Assembly: GCA_031290985.1 (NCBI GenBank)
Contig: JARLJW010000084.1
Span: 62,001-126,000 of the forward strand
Direction: 5' to 3'
Source of the DNA: Verrucomicrobiia bacterium
Lineage (GTDB): Bacteria; Verrucomicrobiota; Verrucomicrobiia; Limisphaerales; UBA11358
DNA: 64,000 nucleotides
Positions 44,939-53,696 of the stretch are shown in pieces (the first letter of the stretch is position 1; each line of letters begins with the position of its first letter). The position numbers and the translations under genes are program-made. Below the pieces are notes generated by a model. The model was not told the origin of the DNA and did no database searches. It worked only from the letters and a program-made list of their open reading frames with translations.

Positions 44939-44989
44939 ACGGCGACCATTCGCAACTGTGCCGAGGTTGAACTGCTGTGCCATAAAAAT

Positions 44990-46360
44990 TCAGATGTGAG
45001 TATCCAGCCATTTCTCTGCTCCCTCCATGTCCGTGAACCGGCCTTCGAGCTGGGCTTCGAAGGCTTCGTCGAGCAGCGTGCCGAAACGCGCGCCGGGGCG
45101 CAGGCCGCGCGCGATCAGATGACGCCCGAGCAACAACGGCTTGGGCGCGGAGTCGCGCAGGCGCAGTTCCTCGGCCTTGGCCCGCAGCTCATTCACGCCC
45201 TCGTGGACGATGCGCGGTTTGGGCGGCCGGCCGAATTGATCGGCGATCATCACCAGGCAGAGTTCCGCGATGGTGGCGGGCTTCAAGGCGTTGGCGAGCC
45301 GCCGGATGGAGCGCGCGCTGGAGTGCTGCAAATGCGCGAGGTGATGCATCACGAGCGGGACGACGCGCTCCTTGACCTCGTTCGGGGCGTTGATGCGGGT
45401 GAGGAAGGCTTCGGCCACCGGGCCGCCCTGCTCTTCGTGGCCGGGCGAGACGATGCGCATTTGGCCTTCGCGCTCGGCCTTGTGGGTGGTCTGCGGCTTG
45501 GCGAAGTCGTGGGCCAGCACGGCGAGCATCAGGACGCGACGGGTCAGCTCATCCGCCTCGCGCCATTCGGGCAGTTCGGCGAGGGCATCGCAGCAGTGGC
45601 AGGTGTGCGTGAAGACATCGCCTTCCGGATGCCAGCTTGGATCCTGCGGCGTGCCGTCGAGGGCCGCAATCTCCGGGAAATGTTTCAGCCAGCCGGTGTC
45701 CTTCAGAAAACGCAGTCCGGCCGAGGGCCGGCGCGACGTGCCCGCCCACTTGAACCATTCCATGCCGACGCGCTCGACGGCGAGTTCGGGAAAGGTGTTT
45801 ACAATGGAGCGGCAGAGTTCGACGGTCGCCGGTGCGGGGGTGAGGTCGAAGCGCGCGGCGAACTGCATGCCGCGCAGCACGCGCAAGGGGTCTTCCACGA
45901 ACGCCGGGCCGGTGTGGCGCAGGATGCGCTTTTCCAAATCGGCGCGGCCACCGAAGAAATCCAGATAGTCGCCGGTGCGCGGGTCGAACATGAGGGCGTT
46001 GATGGTGAAATCGCGGCGGCTGGCGGCGTCCTGGGGACTGATGTCCGGATCGAACTCGACGGTGAAGCCCTTGTGACCGGCGGCCATCTTGGAATCGCGG
46101 CGCGGCAAACTAAAATCCCATTGGCCGCCGTCGAGACTGGAAAATTTGATGACGCCGAAGGATTTGCCGACGAGATCGACCCGGCCATGCGCGCTTAATT
46201 CGCGGGCGAGGGTTTCGTAGCCGACGCCGTAAACTTCGAGGTCAAAATCTTTGTGGGCGATGCCGAGGAGGGCGTCGCGGACGCAGCCGCCGACGAGATA
46301 GGCGCGGGCCAGCGCGGGGACGGCGCGCAGGAGGGTGGCGAGTTCGGGGGGGAGGGTCAT
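44990..46360 (-). CDS. cca: CCA-adding tRNA nucleotidyltransferase with HD domain
   Basis: 456 residues. LVGGCVRDALLG and DFDLEVYG (catalytic Asp pair) are the nucleotidyltransferase core, RRDFTINAL the conserved ribose/phosphate motif. A C-terminal HD-type domain (HPEGDVFTHTCHCCDAL; LAVLAHDFAKP; LVMHHLAHL) matches the long bacterial form, which adds or repairs the tRNA 3' CCA and has phosphatase activity. The encoded tRNA-His here has CCA in the gene, so repair is the likely role. Could also be a poly(A) polymerase of the same family. Confidence 0.9.
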   Translation of the reverse strand: MTLPPELATLLRAVPALARAYLVGGCVRDALLGIAHKDFDLEVYGVGYETLARELSAHGRVDLVGKSFGVIKFSSLDGGQWDFSLPRRDSKMAAGHKGFTVEFDPDISPQDAASRRDFTINALMFDPRTGDYLDFFGGRADLEKRILRHTGPAFVEDPLRVLRGMQFAARFDLTPAPATVELCRSIVNTFPELAVERVGMEWFKWAGTSRRPSAGLRFLKDTGWLKHFPEIAALDGTPQDPSWHPEGDVFTHTCHCCDALAELPEWREADELTRRVLMLAVLAHDFAKPQTTHKAEREGQMRIVSPGHEEQGGPVAEAFLTRINAPNEVKERVVPLVMHHLAHLQHSSARSIRRLANALKPATIAELCLVMIADQFGRPPKPRIVHEGVNELRAKAEELRLRDSAPKPLLLGRHLIARGLRPGARFGTLLDEAFEAQLEGRFTDMEGAEKWLDTHI

Positions 46361-46381
46361 AAGGCGGGGCGGCCGGATAAC

Positions 46382-46967
46382 GGTACTTGCGTACGGCCAC
46401 CAAACGCAGAGGGGCGCGGAGGCGACTGTGTCACTGGCACAAATATTTTTCTTTTTGCGTCTCTTCGCGCTCTCTGCGTCTCTGCGTTTATTGGAGTTTT
46501 GAGAATTTGAGATTTGAAAGAGAAACCCACGGCAAAGTTGGTGATACGACCGTCCTCACCCCGGCCCTCTCCTCCGAGGAGAGGGAGAAACGCTCCCCGC
46601 GTCTTTGGAAATATACGCCGCTTGTTGGTGGACGATTTTCTCCGCCGGCGTACTTGCGTACGGCCACCAAGCCCGGCTCTACGGCAGGCAGGGATGCCTG
46701 CCGCTACATGGGTGGCACAACCCCGTTGGGGTTGGGAGAATAAACAACACGCATTACCCAGGGTAGTCCCGCTGACGGGACAACCCTGGGCTGAAGGACG
46801 CAATCCCGTTGGGATTGGGAAAGGCATGTCATCTGGTTGGTGTGACATCGGTTGCTGGTGGGAGCGTGCCAATGAATGGGCGGATGCGCAACTCCTTGGT
46901 CCGTGGTCCGTGCCGGACGGGCCATCATCACGGAGGGGGCCGGGTTTGGTGGCCGTACGCAAATACC
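46382..46967. repeat. Repeat island, left part: three copies of a 20-bp word and two palindromes
   Basis: TACTTGCGTACGGCCACCAA occurs at 46384-46403 and 46651-46670 and, inverted with changes, at 46946-46967. Between them are GCAGGCA-GGGA-TGCCTGC (near 46682), CCCAGGGT-N18-ACCCTGGG with an inner GTCCCG-CTGA-CGGGAC (46757-46790), and CAACCCCGTTGGGGTTG (near 46718). A CTCACCCCGGCCCTCTCC unit and an AETQRARRDAKR-type repeat, both common intergenic repeats, are also present. No protein-coding signal. Confidence 0.7.
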
Positions 46968-47070
46968 GCGGCGGATAAAACCTCACGAAAGGCCGGGCGC
47001 CTGTGGAACGTTCGCGCGTCGTGGGCAGGGTCACGGTTTTTCCGGGCGGCATCCGCCTTCGCCAAGGCTA

Positions 47071-47190
47071 CGGCGCGACAGGGGATGCCGCCCTCTACGT
47101 CAGGCCGGGAGGCCTGACGCTACAGGGCAACCATGCCGGACGGGCCAAATACTGGGACCGGCGACAGGCTGTCGCCGTTCCGGGGAGGGC
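47071..47190. repeat. Further hairpins in the repeat island
   Basis: CGTCAGGCC-GGGA-GGCCTGACG (47098-47119) and CGGCGACA-GGC-TGTCGCCG (47159-47177). Both have a short GGGA or GGC loop like the other hairpins of the island. Frames running through here have no protein-like composition. Confidence 0.6.
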
Positions 47191-47356
47191 TGCGTTTTTC
47201 GATGTGCGCGAGGTTCTGCCGGATTTAACGCCGCCTTTGTTTTGGATGATGAAGCGGCATGAATGCCGCGCGCCGAGGCGGATCACCGCGCACCGCATGC
47301 ACCATAAAATGTGGAGTTTCCGGCGCTGCGAATTATCATCCTTTCGGAAACGAATG

Positions 47357-47581
47357 ATGAACTCCAACCTTCCAGCGCCGTTGAATGCGGCGGAGCGGGC
47401 GATTTTGGCCAAAGTTTACCACCGTTATGGGCTGCTCAAGGGGTCGACGCCGGAAAAATTAAGGTGCCTGAAGATGGACATCGGGGCGCATGACTTTGAT
47501 TGCGGCCCGGGGGCCACGCCGGAAATGAATTTGCTGGCTTATGAACGGATTTATTTGCTGACCCGGAACCGGGGCGGGTGA
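47357..47581 (+). CDS. Small protein of unknown function
   Basis: 74 residues from the ATG at 47357 (another ATG at 47354): MNSNLPAPLNAAERAILAKV, then YHRYGLLKGSTPEKLRCLKM, ending in a Glu/Tyr-rich helix. It has a protein-like amino-acid mix, unlike the repeat-encoded frames before it; a longer frame upstream to 47003 is probably not translated. No family recognised. Its stop is 22 bp before a terminator. No clear Shine-Dalgarno, so moderate confidence. Confidence 0.45.
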   Translation: MNSNLPAPLNAAERAILAKVYHRYGLLKGSTPEKLRCLKMDIGAHDFDCGPGATPEMNLLAYERIYLLTRNRGG

Positions 47582-47602
47582 ACCGGCCAAAACGGCGGAC
47601 AT

Positions 47603-47634
47603 AATAAAAGCGCCGTGGACACGGCGCTTTTATT
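47603..47634. terminator. Bidirectional intrinsic terminator between the small gene and tRNA-His
   Basis: Stem AATAAAAGCGCCGTG (47603-47617) with CACGGCGCTTTTATT (47620-47634), a 2-nt centre, and A/T-runs on both sides. It would end the tRNA transcript (minus strand) and the small gene (plus strand). Confidence 0.85.
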
Positions 47635-47640
47635 GAAAAA

Positions 47641-47716
47641 TGGGGTGGCCAACGGGACTCGAACCCGCAACAGCCAGAATCACAATCTGGGACTCTACCA
47701 TTGAGCTATGACCACC
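47641..47716 (-). tRNA. tRNA-His (anticodon GTG)
   Basis: On the minus strand: an extra G at -1, acceptor GTGGTCA pairing with TGGCCAC (one G-T), D arm AGCTCAATGGTAGAGT, anticodon arm CCAGA-TTGTGAT-TCTGG giving GTG, T arm GCGGGTTCGAGTCCCGT, discriminator C and encoded CCA. The -1 G paired with C73 is diagnostic for histidine tRNA. Confidence 0.95.
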
Positions 47717-48050
47717 AACCAAGGGGCGGAGAATAGTTTCTTCCCGACAGTTAGTCAAGTTAAGGCGGTGCGGTTCTTGCGGAGGGTCGGCAACCTGACA
47801 CTGCCCCCGAATCCGCGCTCCCTACCGGAGCGCGACGGTGTCGCGCAACGCGGGACCCGCCGCAGCAACGTGAAAAGCCAAAACCGCATGGGAATTCGAT
47901 GACGGCGCTCTGTCCACACCTTTCTGCGGCTGGTCTCCGACACAGCCGCGCTCCGGGGGCAGCGCCAGAATGTGGTTCTTGCGGAGGGTCGCAATGGCGA
48001 TTTTGGTGGCGGCTTAGACAACTGAAACGACAAAACGTTCACGACTATTT
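47717..48050. other. Non-coding gap with a short direct repeat
   Basis: TTCTTGCGGAGGGTCG occurs at 47775 and 47977 with CCGGAGCGCGACGGTGTCG and its rough inverse (GACACAGCCGCGCTCCGG) between, so the segment is an imperfect ~230-bp inverted/direct repeat structure. No RNA gene or credible frame seen. Confidence 0.5.
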
Positions 48051-48080
48051 TTGCGTCCAATCGGGGCCGATTGGACGCAA
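48051..48080. repeat. 30-bp perfect palindrome
   Basis: Left arm TTGCGTCCAATCGG (48051-48064), GG centre, right arm CCGATTGGACGCAA (48067-48080). No T-run directly after. Could be a protein-binding site, a terminator-like hairpin or the end of a mobile repeat. Confidence 0.8.
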
Positions 48081-48369
48081 ACTTAAATCTGGTTTTTAAG
48101 TCGGACAGAGGTTAAATGGTCAGTTGTGGAAAAGGGGGTCCGTGCCGGACGGGCCATCGGGGCGGCCATCGGGGCAGTTAATGTGTTTGTGAATTAGTGA
48201 TTTAGCGAATTTGGAAGGTCCTGGTGGACCAGTTTCAGAGGCCAAAAACGGGTGTAGCAGGGACAGGGCGGGGTTTCGAAACTGGGTCATGCAGGGGTTG
48301 TTCTTTGACATTGCTGGCGCAGGGCCGCCTTGAGGGCGGTGAGGTGCTGGGAGTTGGTCCGCAATTGAG

Positions 48370-48425
48370 CATCTGGCGGCAGGATGCCGCCGTAGCACAG
48401 GCAAGATGCCTGCGCTACGGCGGTG
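48370..48425. repeat. Hairpin pair, family 2, copy 1
   Basis: GGCGGCA-GGA-TGCCGCC followed by CAGGCA-AGA-TGCCTG and a CGCTACGGCGG tail. Further copies at 48764 and 49247 keep the pairing with changed bases. Confidence 0.7.
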
Positions 48426-48476
48426 ACGCAGATGCGATGGATCTCAAGGCGAAAACTGGGTCGTGGGTTGGCGGGG

Positions 48477-48518
48477 GAAAGCGGCGCTGAAGCGACCGCA
48501 ATCCAAACGCTAGCGCGA
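48477..48518. repeat. REP-like hairpin, family 1, diverged copy
   Basis: GAAAGCGGCGCTGAAGCG then ACCGCAATCCAAACGCTAGC. Same order (stem, then TCCAA-ACGC tail) as 44185-44228, with a bulge in the stem. Confidence 0.55.
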
Positions 48519-48591
48519 CTGCCAAGCGGCGGATGAAGTGATTGGGTACGTGCAGTTGGTTGTCTCAAGTGCCTGATGCTCAGGCAAAAAT

Positions 48592-48830
48592 GGTCGCAGC
48601 GCGGCCATTGCCACCAGCGGCGGGTCAAACCGGGTCAAACCAGATCAAGGTAGATCAAGGTGCATCAAGGTAACAGGGTGACGAATGGGACTAATATGAC
48701 GAATGGGACGAATATTTCGCGAGAAGGCCGGTGTCGTATGAAGCCGGCCTTAAAATGAAACACTGGCGGCAGGATGCCGCCCGAACCCACAGGCAAGATG
48801 CCTAGTCTACGATGGGGGCGCAGATGCGGA
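48592..48830 (+). repeat. ~240-bp direct repeat, copy 1 (copy 2 at 49077-49310)
   Basis: Begins GGTCGCAGCGCGGCCATTG, then GGGTCAAAC, three decamers (CAGATCAAGG, TAGATCAAGG, TGCATCAAGG), TAACAGGGTGACGAATGGGA, TTTCGCGAGAAGG, AAGCCGGCCT, hairpin GGCGGCA-GGA-TGCCGCC and CAGGCAAGATGCCT. Copy 2 has the same order with substitutions. Not coding. Confidence 0.75.
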
Positions 48831-48880
48831 GGATCAAGGTGAATCAAGGTGAATCAAGGTGAATCAAGGTGAATCAAGGC
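48831..48880 (+). repeat. Tandem decamer array, five units of GAATCAAGGT
   Basis: GGATCAAGGT followed by four units of GAATCAAGGT (last one ending C), in exact 10-bp register, i.e. about one helical turn each. Related decamers occur in both direct-repeat copies and, inverted, at 63.0 and 63.2 kb. Confidence 0.85.
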
Positions 48881-49076
48881 GTGTTTTGGCGCGTGCGAGC
48901 GGGTTGAAATTACCACCCGCACTGGACGCTCGAAAGCGCCATCGCCGCTGCGCTCTGCCGGCGCAGTCCATGATGTTTTCGGACCTGGCGCAGCGTCCGT
49001 AGTGGTTGTGTGCGTCCATGGATGGCCATGCCTCCAAGTGCCTACGGCGCAGGGGCCTTGACGGACGGGCCTTTTT

Positions 49077-49310
49077 GTCGCAGCGCGACCTTTGCCACCG
49101 GCAGCGGGTCAAACCCAGTCAAGGTGCATCAAGGTGCATCAAGGTGCATCAAGGTAACAGGGTGACGAATGGGACGAATAGGACGGATGGGACGAATGTT
49201 TCGCGAGAAGGCTGGGTCGCATGAAGCCGGCCTGAAAATGAACCACTGGCGGCGGGACGCCGCCGGAACCCGCAGGCAAGATGACCGCGCTACGGCGGGG
49301 GCGCGGAGGC
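49077..49310 (+). repeat. ~235-bp direct repeat, copy 2 (copy 1 at 48592-48830)
   Basis: GTCGCAGCGCGACCTTTGCC, GGGTCAAAC, then decamers GTGCATCAAG three times, TAACAGGGTGACGAATGGGA, TTTCGCGAGAAGG and hairpin GGCGGCG-GGA-CGCCGCC. The stem position that is A-T in copy 1 is G-C here. Confidence 0.75.
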
Positions 49311-49371
49311 TGGCGGGAAGCGGATTCCCCGCCTCAAGGTGGCTCCCTCCACTCCAATTCAAACAGATAAT

Positions 49372-49387
49372 TCAAACAAGTGTTTGA
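49372..49387. promoter_or_regulatory. Operator-like palindrome over the efflux promoter -35
   Basis: TCAAACA-AG-TGTTTGA (49372-49387), overlapping the -35 hexamer. A further half-site TTCAAACA lies 13 bp upstream (49358). The size and symmetry fit a TetR/AcrR-type repressor site; no regulator gene is adjacent. Confidence 0.6.
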
Positions 49388-49412
49388 CACGCGGGCGGGA
49401 GGTATTTAAATT
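49384..49412 (+). promoter_or_regulatory. Promoter of the efflux operon
   Basis: Perfect -35 TTGACA (49384-49389), 17-bp spacer, -10 TAAATT (49407-49412). The ATG at 49422 would be only a few bases from the start site, so the mRNA may be nearly leaderless. Confidence 0.6.
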
Positions 49413-49421
49413 CGCCCTTCA

Positions 49422-50573
49422 ATGAAACGGCATAATGTCATCGCGGTTGGAATTGCGGTCGGAATTGTTGTGGTCATTTTCGTGGGGCTGGCGGGCGTCA
49501 AGGCGCTCCAGGTCAAGAGCATGATCGACTTCGGCAAAACCTATCAGCCGCCCCCGGAAACGATCGCCTCCGCGATTGTGCAGAAGGACAACTGGCGCGA
49601 CACGTTGTCCGCCGTCGGTTCCATCAATGCCGAGCAGGGCGTGATGGTGGCGCCGGAAATCGCGGGCACGGTCAGCGAGATTGATTTTGAATCCGGCGCC
49701 CAGGTGACCAAGGGCGATGTGCTGTTGAAGCTGGACGCCTCGACCGAGGAGGCCCAGTTGCGCGCCGCCGAGGCCCAGGCGGATTGGATGAAGGTCAGCG
49801 CCGAGCGCACGCGTAAATTGCAGGCGGACAGCACGGCTTCCAAATCCGAGCTCGACCAGGCGGAGGCCGGCCTCAAGCAGGCCGATGCCAACGCCGACAA
49901 CATCCGCGCGATCATCGCCAAAAAGACGATCCGCGCGCCGTTCACCGGGCAGCTCGGCATCCGGCTGGTGAATCTGGGGGAACAGATTGCCGCGGGCAAA
50001 AGCATCGTTTCGCTGCAGTCGCTCTCGCCGGTGTTCGCGGATTTTTCGCTGCCGCAGCAGGATTTGTCCCAGCTCCAGACCGGGCTCCAGGTGCGGGTGA
50101 CGACGGATGCGTATCCGGGCACGAATTTCACGGGGGAACTGACGGCGATCAACCCGGATCTGAATGCGATGATGCGCAGCGTGCAGTTGCGGTCGAAGTT
50201 TGCCAACGCGGACCAGCTATTGCGGCCGGGCATGTTCGTCCGCGCCGAGGTGCTTTTGGCCAACCAGGAACCGGTGCTGGCGATCCCGACCACGGCGATT
50301 GTCCGCGCGCCGTATGGTGACGCCGTTTACCTCATCACGACGGCGGCGGAAGCGGGGTTGACGAACCTGGTGGCAACCAACCTGGTGGTGCAGCAGAAGT
50401 TCATCCGCACGGGCCGGGCGCATGGCGATTTCACGAGCGTGCAGTCGGGGTTGAAGGCCGGTGACCGGGTGGCGACGGCGGGGCTTTTCAAATTGCGCAA
50501 CGGGGTCCAGGTGCAGGAGAACAACCAAGACACGCCGCAGCCTTCGACCACCCCCAACCCGCCGAACAGCTAA
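49422..50573 (+). CDS. RND efflux periplasmic adaptor (membrane fusion protein)
   Basis: 383 residues. N-terminal membrane anchor (~6-30), then a barrel-sandwich/lipoyl domain (GTVSEIDFESGAQVTKGDVLLKLD in part: SGAQVTKGDVLLKLD), an alpha-hairpin (~95-150) with KSELDQAEAGLKQA, return lipoyl half TIRAPFTGQLGIR, then beta-barrel (~205-290). This is the MexE/MdtA-like adaptor linking the RND pump to an outer-membrane channel. First gene of a four-gene efflux operon; no TolC-type channel gene is in the window. Confidence 0.9.
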   Translation: MKRHNVIAVGIAVGIVVVIFVGLAGVKALQVKSMIDFGKTYQPPPETIASAIVQKDNWRDTLSAVGSINAEQGVMVAPEIAGTVSEIDFESGAQVTKGDVLLKLDASTEEAQLRAAEAQADWMKVSAERTRKLQADSTASKSELDQAEAGLKQADANADNIRAIIAKKTIRAPFTGQLGIRLVNLGEQIAAGKSIVSLQSLSPVFADFSLPQQDLSQLQTGLQVRVTTDAYPGTNFTGELTAINPDLNAMMRSVQLRSKFANADQLLRPGMFVRAEVLLANQEPVLAIPTTAIVRAPYGDAVYLITTAAEAGLTNLVATNLVVQQKFIRTGRAHGDFTSVQSGLKAGDRVATAGLFKLRNGVQVQENNQDTPQPSTTPNPPNS

Positions 50574-50585
50574 AAGGCACCGCGC

Positions 50586-53500
50586 ATGAAATCATTCACG
50601 GACCTTTTCATCCGGCGCCCGGTGCTGGCCACGGTGGTGAGCCTGATCATTTTGATCGCGGGGCTGCAGGCGATCCGCTCGCTGAACGTGCGGCAATATC
50701 CCCGGAGCGAGAGCGCGACCATCACGGTGATGACGGTGTATGTGGGCGCCAGCGCGAACCTGGTGCGGGGGTTCGTGACCGAACCGCTGGAGCGGTCCAT
50801 CGCGGCCTCGGACGGGATTGACTACATGGAGTCGGCCAGCAAGCTGGGGCTTTCGACGATCACGATCCATCTGCGGCTGAATTACGACACGAAGAAGGCG
50901 CTGGCGGAGATCAGTTCCAAGGTGGACCAAGTGCGCAACGACCTGCCGCCCGAGGCGGAGATTCCGACGCTGGCCATCGCGACGGCGGATTCGCAATTTG
51001 CCTCGGCGTACCTGAGTTTTTCGTCCGACATCCTGGAGGCCAACCAGATCACGGAGTACCTGACGCGGGTGGTGCAGCCGCGGCTGACGGCGGTGGAAGG
51101 CGTGCAGAAGGCGGACATCCTGGGCGGGCGGACGTTTGCGATGCGCATCTGGCTGAAGCCCGACCGGCTGGCGGCGTATAACATCAGCCCCAACGAAATC
51201 CGCGTGGCGCTGGCGGCGAACAATTTTCTTTCGGCGGTGGGCCAGACGAAGGGTTCGCTGGTGCAGGTGAACCTGACGGCCAACACGGATCTGCGTTCGA
51301 CCGAGGAATTCAAGAACCTGGTGGTCCGCCAGAGCGGCGATCAAATGGTGCGTTTGAGCGACGTGGCGGACGTGGTGCTGGGCGCGGAGGATTACAATTC
51401 CGAGGTGCGTTTCAGCGGCGAACGCGCGGTGTTCATGGGCATCTGGGCCCTGCCCAACGCCAACTCGCTGGATGTGGTCAAGCGGGTGCGCACGGAGATG
51501 GCGGGCATCCAAAAGGACCTGCCCACGGGCCTCAACGCCAAGGTGGCCTATGACGCCACCGCGTACATCTCCGATGCGCTGCACGAGGTGGTGAAGACGC
51601 TGGGCGTGACGCTGTGCATCGTGGCGGTCGTGATTTTCATGTTCCTCGGCTCGCTCCGTTCGGTGTTGATCCCGCTGGTGGCGATTCCGCTGTCGCTCAT
51701 CGGGGCGATTTTCCTGATGCAGGTGTTCGGCTTCACGTTGAACCTGCTCACCCTGCTGGCCATCGTGCTGGCGGTGGGGCTGGTGGTGGACGACGCGATT
51801 GTCATTGTCGAAAACGTGGAACGCCACGTGCGCGAGGGGAAGACCCCGGTGGACGCGGCGTTGCTGGGCGCGCGTGAACTCATCGGCCCGGTCATCGCCA
51901 TGACCATCACGCTGGCGGCGGTGTATGCGCCGATCGCCTTTCAAGGCGGCTTGACGGGTTCGCTGTTCCGGGAATTTGCCCTGACGCTGGCGGGCGCGGT
52001 GTTCATTTCCGGCGTTGTCGCGCTGACGCTTTCGCCGGTGATGGCGTCGCGGTTGTTGAGCCACGACCGCGAGGATCACGGCCTGGCCGGACACATCAAC
52101 CGGCAGTTCGACCGGCTGAGGAATTTATACGGGCGCACGCTGGACTGGACGCTGGCGTGGCGGCCGCTGGTTTATGTGATCTGGATCGGGCTGTCGTTGC
52201 TGACGATCCCGATGGGACTGATGGCCTGGAAGGCGAAGGAAGCCGCGCCCACGGAAGATCAGGGCGTGATCTTTGGCGTGGTGGAAACCCCGCCGGACGC
52301 CACGATTGAGCAGACTTCATTTTACGCGGATGTGGCCGGGCAGGCGTTTAACAGCGTGCCGGAAAAGGAGCAGGTTTTTCAACTGACGCAGCCCGACACG
52401 GGTTTCGGCGGCCTGGTGCTCAAGCCGTGGGGCGAACGCAAGCGGACGGTTTTCAAGATCTTGCCGGAGGTGCAGGCGATGGTGAGCAGGCTGCCGGGCA
52501 TCCGCATGTTCATGGTCACGCCGCCGCCGCTGCCGACGGGCGGGGAGAATTTCCCGGTGAATCTAATCCTGTCATCGATCGCCGAACCGGATGAGATTCT
52601 GAAGTTTGCACAGCAGTTGCAGCAAAAATGCGCCACCAACGGGATGTTCGCCTTCCCGCCGATGATCGACACCAAGGTGGACCAGCCGGAGGTGGAACTG
52701 GTGATTGACCGCGACAAGGTGGCCGCCCTGGGCCTGAACATGCAGACCGTGGGGTCGGACCTGGCCGCGCTGGTGGGCGGCAATTATGTGAACCGTTTTG
52801 ACCTGGCGGGCCGCAGTTACAAGGTCATTCCGCAAATGATCCGCGGCGCCCGGCTGAACGCCGAGCAACTGCAGAACACCTATGTCAAAGGGCCGGGCGA
52901 CCAGCTCATACCCGTGAGCACGTTCGCGCATTTGGAAAAGCATACCACGCCGCGCGCGCTGAACCGGTTCCAGCAGTTGAACTCCGTCAAATTGAGCGGG
53001 GTCGCCATGGTGCCGCTGGACCAGGCGTTGAAATTTCTGGAGACCGAATGCGCGAAGACCCTGCCGAGCGGCTACAAGCTGGATTACACCGGCGATTCCC
53101 GGTTTCTGCGCGTGGAAGGCGACCAGTTTCTGCCGGCGTTCGTCCTCGCGGTGGTGCTGATCATCCTCGTCCTGGCGGCGCAGTTCAACAGCTTCCGCGA
53201 CCCGTTCATCATCATCTTCGGCTCGGCGCCCCTGGCGATTTTTGGGGCGCTCATCTTCTGCTTCTGGAAAATGCCCAATCCGAACATGTCGTTCTGGACG
53301 GACGGCTGGACGACTTCCATAAACATCTATTCCGAAGTGGGCCTGATCACGCTGATCGGGCTCATCGCCAAAAACGGCATTCTGATCGTGGAATTTGCCA
53401 ACCAGCTCCAGCGGCAGGGGCGCAAGAAACAGCAGGCCATCCGCGAAGCCGCCATGTTGCGGCTGCGGCCGGTCTTGATGACCACGGTGGCCACCATCGC

Positions 53501-53696
53501 CGGCAACTTTCCGCTCACGCTGGTCAGCGGCGCCGGGGCGGCGGCGCGCAACTCCATCGGCATCGTGCTGGTCAGCGGCATGACCATCGGCACGCTGTTC
53601 ACACTGCTGGTGCTCCCGTCGATTTATATTTTGATCGCCAAGGACCACTCTCATGAAAACCTCAAGAGCTCCGGGGAAAACGCGCAGGCATCATGA
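50586..53696 (+). CDS. RND-family multidrug efflux transporter (AcrB/MdtB-like)
   Basis: 1036 residues. FIRRPVLATVVSLIILIAG begins TM1; two large periplasmic loops and twelve helices follow, with GLVVDDAIVIVENVERH on TM4 (the proton-relay Asp pair), a helix with KNGILIVEFANQ (Lys of TM10) and a glutamine/arginine-rich end. Exchanges protons for drugs, dyes or similar compounds. Stop overlaps the next start (ATGA). Substrate range unknown. Confidence 0.93.
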   Translation: MKSFTDLFIRRPVLATVVSLIILIAGLQAIRSLNVRQYPRSESATITVMTVYVGASANLVRGFVTEPLERSIAASDGIDYMESASKLGLSTITIHLRLNYDTKKALAEISSKVDQVRNDLPPEAEIPTLAIATADSQFASAYLSFSSDILEANQITEYLTRVVQPRLTAVEGVQKADILGGRTFAMRIWLKPDRLAAYNISPNEIRVALAANNFLSAVGQTKGSLVQVNLTANTDLRSTEEFKNLVVRQSGDQMVRLSDVADVVLGAEDYNSEVRFSGERAVFMGIWALPNANSLDVVKRVRTEMAGIQKDLPTGLNAKVAYDATAYISDALHEVVKTLGVTLCIVAVVIFMFLGSLRSVLIPLVAIPLSLIGAIFLMQVFGFTLNLLTLLAIVLAVGLVVDDAIVIVENVERHVREGKTPVDAALLGARELIGPVIAMTITLAAVYAPIAFQGGLTGSLFREFALTLAGAVFISGVVALTLSPVMASRLLSHDREDHGLAGHINRQFDRLRNLYGRTLDWTLAWRPLVYVIWIGLSLLTIPMGLMAWKAKEAAPTEDQGVIFGVVETPPDATIEQTSFYADVAGQAFNSVPEKEQVFQLTQPDTGFGGLVLKPWGERKRTVFKILPEVQAMVSRLPGIRMFMVTPPPLPTGGENFPVNLILSSIAEPDEILKFAQQLQQKCATNGMFAFPPMIDTKVDQPEVELVIDRDKVAALGLNMQTVGSDLAALVGGNYVNRFDLAGRSYKVIPQMIRGARLNAEQLQNTYVKGPGDQLIPVSTFAHLEKHTTPRALNRFQQLNSVKLSGVAMVPLDQALKFLETECAKTLPSGYKLDYTGDSRFLRVEGDQFLPAFVLAVVLIILVLAAQFNSFRDPFIIIFGSAPLAIFGALIFCFWKMPNPNMSFWTDGWTTSINIYSEVGLITLIGLIAKNGILIVEFANQLQRQGRKKQQAIREAAMLRLRPVLMTTVATIAGNFPLTLVSGAGAAARNSIGIVLVSGMTIGTLFTLLVLPSIYILIAKDHSHENLKSSGENAQAS

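Noticed and set aside
40691..44999. Two long plus-strand frames opposite nadE and pncB
   Set aside because: Antisense to unmistakable enzymes; low-complexity Gly/Arg composition.
46357..47052. 231-codon minus-strand frame in the repeat island
   Set aside because: Its translation is made of known intergenic-repeat readings (e.g. NAETQRARRDAKR, GGEGRGEDG) and has no protein-like core.
47003..47356. Upstream extension of the small gene at 47357
   Set aside because: The added ~118 codons read through hairpin repeats; only the last 74 residues look like a protein.
48641..49155. Possible CRISPR array from the short tandem units
   Set aside because: Units are contiguous 10-mers without spacers, and no cas gene is present.
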